Below, one piece after another: positions 6,583 to 10,320 of a stretch of 10,320 nucleotides of DNA. A program made the translations under genes and the position numbers. Origin of the DNA: Leptospiraceae bacterium UBA2033 (lineage in GTDB: Bacteria; Spirochaetota; Leptospiria; Leptospirales; Leptospiraceae); NCBI GenBank assembly GCA_002333425.1, contig DDBL01000239.1, forward strand, positions 36,654-46,973, read 5' to 3'. Position 1 is the first letter of the stretch, and each line of letters begins with the position of its first letter. Below the pieces are notes generated by a model. That model saw only the letters and a program-made list of their open reading frames with translations. It had not been told where the DNA came from and searched no databases.

Positions 6583-6611
6583 TTGACAAATACGATAGAT
6601 CATCGTATGTT
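6583..6611 (+). promoter_or_regulatory. vapBC promoter, predicting a leaderless vapB mRNA
   Basis: A perfect -35 hexamer TTGACA (6583-6588) is followed after 17 nt by TATGTT (6606-6611), which matches the -10 consensus at 4 of 6 positions. Transcription would begin about 7 nt later, at or next to the vapB ATG at 6618. No Shine-Dalgarno is present before that ATG, which fits leaderless translation. Confidence 0.6.
6590..6608. promoter_or_regulatory. Palindromic operator of the vapBC operon
   Basis: ATACGAT and ATCGTAT form a perfect 7-bp inverted repeat around AGATC, lying between and partly over the -35 and -10 hexamers. Toxin-antitoxin operons are commonly repressed by the antitoxin or the VapBC complex binding such a palindrome through the ribbon-helix-helix domain. 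The position would block RNA polymerase directly. The repressor role is inferred from position and family knowledge. Confidence 0.65.
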
Positions 6612-6617
6612 TTAAGT

Positions 6618-6833
6618 ATGAAAGTTACAGCTTTAATTCCTGACAATCTTATTAAAGAAGTTAGAAAATATTCTAATGGAAAAAATATAACCGACTCTCT
6701 CGTAATCGCTCTACAAGATTGGATTGCTTTGCAGAAAATAAAAAATTTGAATTCCCTTGTTTTAGCCACGCCCCTTGAATTCAGAAAAGAATTTTCTGCA
6801 GATAAAATCAGAAAACAGAACAGAAAAAGCTAG
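6618..6833 (+). CDS. vapB: VapB-type ribbon-helix-helix antitoxin
   Basis: A 71-residue antitoxin. The N-terminal half, MKVTALIPDNLIKEVRKYS then GKNITDSLVIALQDWIALQK, is the typical short beta-strand plus two helices of a ribbon-helix-helix DNA-binding domain, as in VapB proteins starting MK.T..lpd.L..ea. The C-terminal part (residues about 45-71, ATPLEFRKEFSADKIRKQNRKS) is the extended, charged tail that normally wraps around and blocks the PIN-domain toxin. It would also bind the palindrome in its own promoter. The toxin gene starts one nucleotide after the stop codon, the usual antitoxin-first order. The operon promoter places the transcription start at or near the ATG. Confidence 0.85.
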   Translation: MKVTALIPDNLIKEVRKYSNGKNITDSLVIALQDWIALQKIKNLNSLVLATPLEFRKEFSADKIRKQNRKS

Positions 6834-6834
6834 A

Positions 6835-7212
6835 ATGCTAATAATAGATACTAGTATATGGATTGAGTTTTTTAAAGTTAACGATCCTTATTTCAATATA
6901 GTACGAGAACATTTAGAAAAAAATAATGTAATTGCTCTAGAAGTTATTTTCTCTGAATTGATTCAAGGATGTAAAAATAGTAAGGAAGTTAATATAATTC
7001 AGGAATATTGGAAAAACTTAGAAAAGTTTTCCGAAGAAAATCTAATGTTAGAAGCGGCAAAGCTATCTTATTCGAATAAATTTATAGATAAAGGAGTGGG
7101 ATTGATTGATTCGGTAATTATTTACGCTTCTTATAAGTTGAAATGTAAGATTTGGACTGTAGATAAAAAAATTCTCTCTGTCCTAAATGATGAGAATAAG
7201 TTTTCTCCTTAA
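6835..7212 (+). CDS. vapC: VapC-type PIN-domain ribonuclease toxin
   Basis: A 125-residue PIN-domain toxin, a magnesium-dependent ribonuclease that in this family cuts tRNA or rRNA when free of its antitoxin. All four acidic active-site residues are visible: Asp5 in LIIDTSIWIEFF, Glu41 in FSELIQG, Asp92 in GVGLIDSVI and Asp110 in IWTVDKKI. The protein is full length with no frameshift, so the toxin is probably active. I chose the ATG at 6835 because the conserved first strand begins immediately after it; the frame stays open further upstream, but that part lies inside vapB. One nucleotide separates it from the vapB stop codon. The stop codon overlaps that of the opposing cyclase gene. The RNA target cannot be deduced. 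Confidence 0.88.
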   Translation: MLIIDTSIWIEFFKVNDPYFNIVREHLEKNNVIALEVIFSELIQGCKNSKEVNIIQEYWKNLEKFSEENLMLEAAKLSYSNKFIDKGVGLIDSVIIYASYKLKCKIWTVDKKILSVLNDENKFSP

Positions 7213-8525
7213 TTTACTTTCTTTTCTTGCAACTGCTCGTAGATTTTCCAAAAAAGTTTATTCGGAGTTCGTTTTTGACCGTCGATGGAAAGTTCTTCTT
7301 TGATTCCAGTTACGAAGTACATTTCCATCTCCCCTTTTCCTTTGACTAAAACTTTGCCACGGCTTTGAAAATCAAAGAAAAGCTCTGTTTCGTTAAATAC
7401 ATTTTGCGATATATTGACCTTATCCGCTTCTCCATTTGCTTCCATTCGTTGGGCAATATTTACTGAGTCGCCCCAGATATCGTAGTTAAATCGTTGTTCT
7501 CCTAGGATTCCGCAAACGACAGGACCCGAGTGAATACCAATTCTAACTTTCCAACTTGGAAGACCTTTGCGTTTTTGACTCTTTTGGTATTTACGCAAAA
7601 ATTCCTGAATCTTTAAGGCACTGAGCACTGCGTCAATCGAATGGAGTCTTTCACTTTCAATCATTCCAGACGCCGCCATGTAGCTATCGCCTATCGTTTT
7701 AATTTTTTCTAGTCCGTGCATTTTCACAATTCTATCAAAATGCGAATAACACTCATCTAACTCAGCAAGTAATTCTTGCGGGGAAAGAGTGGATGCGATA
7801 TTAGTAAATCCCACTAAGTCACAGAATACGATGGCGGTTGACGTTATTAGTTTGGGTTCTACTTTTCCTTTTAGTTTTAATTCTTCCACAATATGGACTG
7901 GTAAAACAGATTTTAAAATTTCATCTGTCCTTTTGAATGATTCTCTGAGTTCTTTGTCAAAAGTATGATAGGCAGCTTTTTGTATAAATGAATTTTGCTC
8001 AAATAGAATTTCTCTACAAATTCTATTTGGGAGTTTTGCTCTTCTCGCTGCCAACTCCATGAACGGATACATCTTGTTTTCCGCACTAAAGATCATTTCA
8101 AAACCAACATTTCTACCTTTTGCCCTTAGTGCTTTAATTCTTTCTGTTAGATTCTCTTCGTATTTTTTTCTAAGAAGGGAGTCGTTTGTTTTAATATCTA
8201 GAATTTTGAATACAAAAATTTGGTTCTGGGATTTGAATGTGCTTTTTTCGTAAGGGATATGTCCAGTTTTATCAGGGCGGAGATCTGCTTGTGTTCTTGA
8301 CCACCAAAGTTTAAATATATTAACATAAGGGGGTTTTGGATTTATATCAGGAAATTCTTTATACATACGTTCGATCATATCTTCTGTGATTTTACGAAAC
8401 GAAACGCCTTCGATAGTTGTGTAATCAGAAACAGAGCTTGGTTTTTTTAATTCTTCTCGCAAGTGTAATACAAAATATCTAGCTAATTCTCTTGCGAGTG
8501 CATATCGAATTTGTTTTCTGTTCAT
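7209..8525 (-). CDS. Class III adenylate/guanylate cyclase, predicted adenylate cyclase
   Basis: A 438-residue nucleotide cyclase. The catalytic domain spans roughly residues 225-410. Metal-binding Asp236 (FCDLVGFT) and Asp280 (KTIGDSYMAASG) are present. Lys276 and Asp349 (NYDIWGDSVN) are the pair that selects adenine over guanine in adenylate cyclases, and Asn356 and Arg360 (SVNIAQRME) are the transition-state residues. So the active site looks complete and the product should be cAMP. Residues about 200-222 (DEILKSVLPVHIVEELKLKG) form the cyclase-transducing linker often found just before the domain. The first 200 residues contain no clear membrane helix, PAS, GAF or HAMP motif and are unrecognised. 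They include an aromatic patch (NIFKLWWSRTQADLRPDK) and a basic helix-rich part. The enzyme is thus probably soluble. The ATG at 8525 has AGG directly before it, too close for an ideal ribosome binding site. Confidence 0.88.
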   Translation of the reverse strand: MNRKQIRYALARELARYFVLHLREELKKPSSVSDYTTIEGVSFRKITEDMIERMYKEFPDINPKPPYVNIFKLWWSRTQADLRPDKTGHIPYEKSTFKSQNQIFVFKILDIKTNDSLLRKKYEENLTERIKALRAKGRNVGFEMIFSAENKMYPFMELAARRAKLPNRICREILFEQNSFIQKAAYHTFDKELRESFKRTDEILKSVLPVHIVEELKLKGKVEPKLITSTAIVFCDLVGFTNIASTLSPQELLAELDECYSHFDRIVKMHGLEKIKTIGDSYMAASGMIESERLHSIDAVLSALKIQEFLRKYQKSQKRKGLPSWKVRIGIHSGPVVCGILGEQRFNYDIWGDSVNIAQRMEANGEADKVNISQNVFNETELFFDFQSRGKVLVKGKGEMEMYFVTGIKEELSIDGQKRTPNKLFWKIYEQLQEKKVN

Positions 8526-8530
8526 CCTGA

Positions 8531-8545
8531 TTACATGATCTGTAA
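8531..8545. promoter_or_regulatory. Inverted repeat just upstream of the cyclase start
   Basis: TTACA-TGATC-TGTAA is an inverted repeat with 5-bp arms, ending only 5 nt before the cyclase start codon. It would lie in the 5' leader of the mRNA or act as a protein-binding site. The arms are short, so chance is a real possibility. Confidence 0.3.
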
Positions 8546-8603
8546 CTACTCTTAGATTTCTAGCTATTTTGTATTAGTCAGAAGCGATTAGTAAATACAA
8601 AGA

Positions 8604-8740
8604 TTTGCCACAAAGACACTGAGTCACAGAGAAAGAGTTTAAGAAATTTTGCGCGAACGCTGAAATTTATTTTGCCATCTGCAATTTCTGCTATTTAAAA
8701 ACAATAATAAAACTCTGTTACTCACTGCCTCTGTGGCAAA
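8604..8740. repeat. Intergenic repeat element with inverted ends (copy 2)
   Basis: A 137-nt element lies in the divergent gap between the cyclase and DUF2804 genes. The left end reads TTTGCCACAAAGACACTGAG then TCACAGAG. The right end on the opposite strand reads TTTGCCACAGAGGCAGTGAG then TAACAGAG. The two ends match at all but four of the 26 to 28 positions. Each end is built of about three 8-nt units of the form CACAGAGR / CACTGAGT / CACAGAGA. The interior (from about 8633 to 8710) is AT-rich, non-coding and unlike the interior of copy 1. The element occupies about half of the 286-nt gap. The remainder shows no further gene. Confidence 0.78.
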
Positions 8741-8811
8741 AAGAACACTAGTTGGTACAATTAAGTGAATCTTCTTAATTTCTCCTTGCGTATTGGTTTT
8801 GAAAATTCATT

Positions 8812-9855
8812 TTGGTTTACGTGAAAGCAAAAAAGAAATCTGAATCTGCAATTAACCAATTGATTGGTCCGAGTGGAATTCCTACCTACGGAATATTTGA
8901 CAGACCGGTTAATGAAGTAAATTTTAAAGATTATAATTTTCTAAATCCTTTTGGAAAAAAGAAAAATCCCATTAGTAAACATTTCGCTTATAATCAGTTT
9001 GAATATGTGGGTGGAGTTTCTGACCAAATTATTTTTGGAGTTGCGATTGCGGATTTAAAATTTCTAACGAATGCATTTTTTTATATCTATCTACCGCCAA
9101 CGGGAAAATTTTTTTACAAAAGTTTTAAGGCTCCGTTTTCTAATGGCTCTAAGTTTTCTAATTTTCCAGAAACAGGAGTAGTTTCCTTTACACAGGGAAA
9201 AAACAAAATCGAAATGGCTCCGCTAAACGGACGAAGGAAATTATTTTTAGAACTATCGTCAGGCGAAAGAGTAGAAGCAGAATTTATCGAAGAAGGAATT
9301 GAACCACTTCGAATCTGCACACAGGCTGGAGTCAACGGCTGGGTCTATGTTCGCAAAACTGCTGGTAGCCCCGTAATTGGAAAAATTGAATCTGACCTTG
9401 GAAAATTTGATTTGGAAAAATTGGGAGTTTTTGGGCATAACGATTACAGTGTTGGGTTTATGAGAAGAGAAACTTTCTGGAACTGGGGATGTTTTACTGG
9501 TAGACTCGACAAGAACATAATCGGTGTTAACCTCTCCTGTGGAGTAAATGAAACTAGTTTTTCTGAAAATTCTATTTGGGTGAATGGGAAACGTTATCAA
9601 ATGCCACTAGTATCTTTTGAATACGATAAGCAGAACCTAAAAAAGGAATGGAAAATTACTTCTCTTAATGGAGAAGTAGATTTAACTTTTGTTCCAGAGG
9701 GAAATTACAAAGAAAATATCAATGCATTTATAGTAGCTTCAAATTTTAACCAACTCTATGGAAAATACTTTGGAAAAATCAAAGTTTTAGGATCTAAGAC
9801 TTTAAAGATAAATGGAATGTGTGGATATGCAGAAGACCATTATGCAAAGTGGTAA
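8812..9855 (+). CDS. DUF2804 family protein
   Basis: A 347-residue protein of the DUF2804 family, for which I know no established biochemical function. Family features are clear in the second half: a GHNDYSVGFMRRETFWNWGCFTG-like block near residues 204-226 (first part GHNDYSVGFMRRETFWNW), then GVNLSCGVNE near 237, a WVNGKRYQMP segment, FVPEGNYKENIN near 300, and the terminal signature CGYAEDHYAKW ending the protein. The fold reads as nearly all beta-strand, with many Phe, Tyr and Trp, and no signal peptide or membrane helix, so a cytosolic location is likely. The start is uncertain: no ATG is available. A stop codon at 8800 limits the frame, leaving TTG at 8812 or GTG at 8821, and neither has a clear Shine-Dalgarno. 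The STAS gene follows after 35 nt on the same strand and may be co-transcribed. Confidence 0.85.
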   Translation: MVYVKAKKKSESAINQLIGPSGIPTYGIFDRPVNEVNFKDYNFLNPFGKKKNPISKHFAYNQFEYVGGVSDQIIFGVAIADLKFLTNAFFYIYLPPTGKFFYKSFKAPFSNGSKFSNFPETGVVSFTQGKNKIEMAPLNGRRKLFLELSSGERVEAEFIEEGIEPLRICTQAGVNGWVYVRKTAGSPVIGKIESDLGKFDLEKLGVFGHNDYSVGFMRRETFWNWGCFTGRLDKNIIGVNLSCGVNETSFSENSIWVNGKRYQMPLVSFEYDKQNLKKEWKITSLNGEVDLTFVPEGNYKENINAFIVASNFNQLYGKYFGKIKVLGSKTLKINGMCGYAEDHYAKW

Positions 9856-9890
9856 ATTAGCGTTATGCGATAATAAACAAAGGAATAATT

Positions 9891-10286
9891 ATGAATAAAG
9901 ACGAAATTGATTTTAGCAGTGAAGATTTTAATTATACAGATAAACAAATTACAATCAGTGTTCGAAGTATTGGTGTTCCTGATAATTTGCCAGGAAATGG
10001 TATTGTCTTAGATTTGAAAGGTGTTCTAAATATTTATTCAGCCAATCCACTAAAAGCAATTCTTTCAAACTTAATCAATTTAGGAATTTCTAAAATCTAT
10101 GTCTACATGAAACAACTTGATAATATAGATTCGTCCGGCTTAGGCGGATTAATCGCAGTGCAAACAAAACTTACTAAAGTAGGTGGTGCATTAAAAATAA
10201 TTGAGCCATCCGAAAAAACTAGATCAGTTTTAAAACTTACAAACTTAGAAAACTATTTTCACATGAGTGATGTATTTATCCCTTAA
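9891..10286 (+). CDS. STAS domain protein, anti-sigma factor antagonist-like (with N-terminal extension)
   Basis: A 131-residue protein with one STAS domain from about residue 18 to the end. The DSSGLGGL motif at residues 80-87 includes the phosphorylatable serine (Ser81 or Ser82). The segment GGALKIIEPSEKTRSVLKLT followed by NLENYFHM gives the typical end of the fold. It is longer than the STAS protein at 5168-5473, with an acidic N-terminal extension (MNKDEIDFSSEDFNYTDK) and an insertion (VPDNLPGNG) before the first core strand. It belongs to the SpoIIAA / RsbV switch-protein group. No partner kinase is nearby. AGGA lies about 6 nt before the ATG, a good ribosome binding site. It follows the DUF2804 gene and is followed by the third repeat end. 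Confidence 0.88.
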   Translation: MNKDEIDFSSEDFNYTDKQITISVRSIGVPDNLPGNGIVLDLKGVLNIYSANPLKAILSNLINLGISKIYVYMKQLDNIDSSGLGGLIAVQTKLTKVGGALKIIEPSEKTRSVLKLTNLENYFHMSDVFIP

Positions 10287-10307
10287 TCTTTGTAATTACT
10301 CAGTGTA

Positions 10308-10320
10308 TTTTGCCACAGAG
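10308..10320. repeat. Start of a third copy of the intergenic repeat (cut by the window edge)
   Basis: The last 13 bases, TTTTGCCACAGAG, are identical to the shared terminal sequence of the two elements at 1940-2068 and 8604-8740, in left-end orientation. Just before it, at 10298-10305, ACTCAGTG is the reverse complement of the internal unit CACTGAGT, possibly a remnant of an oppositely oriented unit. Confidence 0.6.

Noticed and set aside
6554..6769. Minus-strand open frame across vapB and its promoter
   Set aside because: It covers the antitoxin gene and its operator in antisense and has no ribosome binding site or family resemblance.
6775..6834. Upstream extension of the vapC reading frame
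   Set aside because: The frame is open here, but the PIN-domain first strand starts right after the ATG at 6835. The extension lies inside vapB, so the later start is much more likely.
4263..7212. Phage defence island (patatin, metallo-hydrolase, toxin-antitoxin, cyclase)
   Set aside because: Patatin lipases and nucleotide cyclases do occur in defence systems such as CBASS. Here, however, the cyclase is class III rather than CD-NTase, the patatin is of the housekeeping YjjU type, the genes are on alternating strands, and there is no operon linking them.
9114..9600. Two open frames on the minus strand inside the DUF2804 gene
   Set aside because: They lie wholly antisense to a well-supported gene, show no domain, and one has an unnatural composition for this genome. 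They are shadows of the real coding frame.

Overview
The window is AT-rich and looks like the chromosome of a Leptospira-type spirochaete (family Leptospiraceae). The reasons are: spirochaetal lipoboxes on four consecutive predicted lipoproteins; a small Big_2 (bacterial Ig-like) lipoprotein; several small signalling proteins (an Hpt protein, two STAS proteins and a class III cyclase); and short intergenic spaces with strand switching. No rRNA, tRNA, CRISPR array, transposase or phage gene is visible. The organism assignment is inference from protein style, not from a marker gene.

Layout. Positions 1-194 (-) hold the N-terminal part of a secreted protein cut off by the window edge. Divergent from it, an Hpt phosphotransfer protein (315-635, +) overlaps by 8 nt an O-antigen ligase/polymerase-like membrane protein (628-1929, +). 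A 129-nt element with inverted ends (1940-2068) separates this pair from a minus-strand run of four lipoprotein genes (4162 down to 2094). In transcription order these are an unrecognised 269-aa lipoprotein, a Big_2-domain lipoprotein and two Bor-like lipoproteins. A patatin-like phospholipase of the YjjU type (4263-5171, +) ends tail-to-tail on a STAS protein (5168-5473, -). A metallo-beta-lactamase-fold hydrolase (5596-6549, +) follows, then a complete VapBC toxin-antitoxin operon (6618-7212, +) with a palindromic operator inside its promoter. The toxin gene ends tail-to-tail on a class III adenylate cyclase gene (7209-8525, -). A second inverted-end element (8604-8740) lies in the divergent gap before a DUF2804 gene (about 8812-9855, +) and a second STAS gene (9891-10286, +). 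A third copy of the element end begins at 10308 and runs out of the window.

How the genes work together. Three themes are visible: envelope building (polysaccharide ligase/polymerase, lipoprotein cluster, patatin-like lipase), small signalling modules (Hpt, two STAS proteins, cAMP synthesis) and one toxin-antitoxin pair. The Hpt/O-antigen-ligase overlap and the lipoprotein operon are the only groupings where gene order argues for shared function. The rest looks like ordinary mosaic chromosome. I did not find a clear new multi-gene system. The most distinctive signals are the dispersed repeat family built from 8-nt CACAGAG-type units, the VapBC operator/promoter arrangement that predicts a leaderless mRNA, and the operon with tandem Bor-like lipoproteins.
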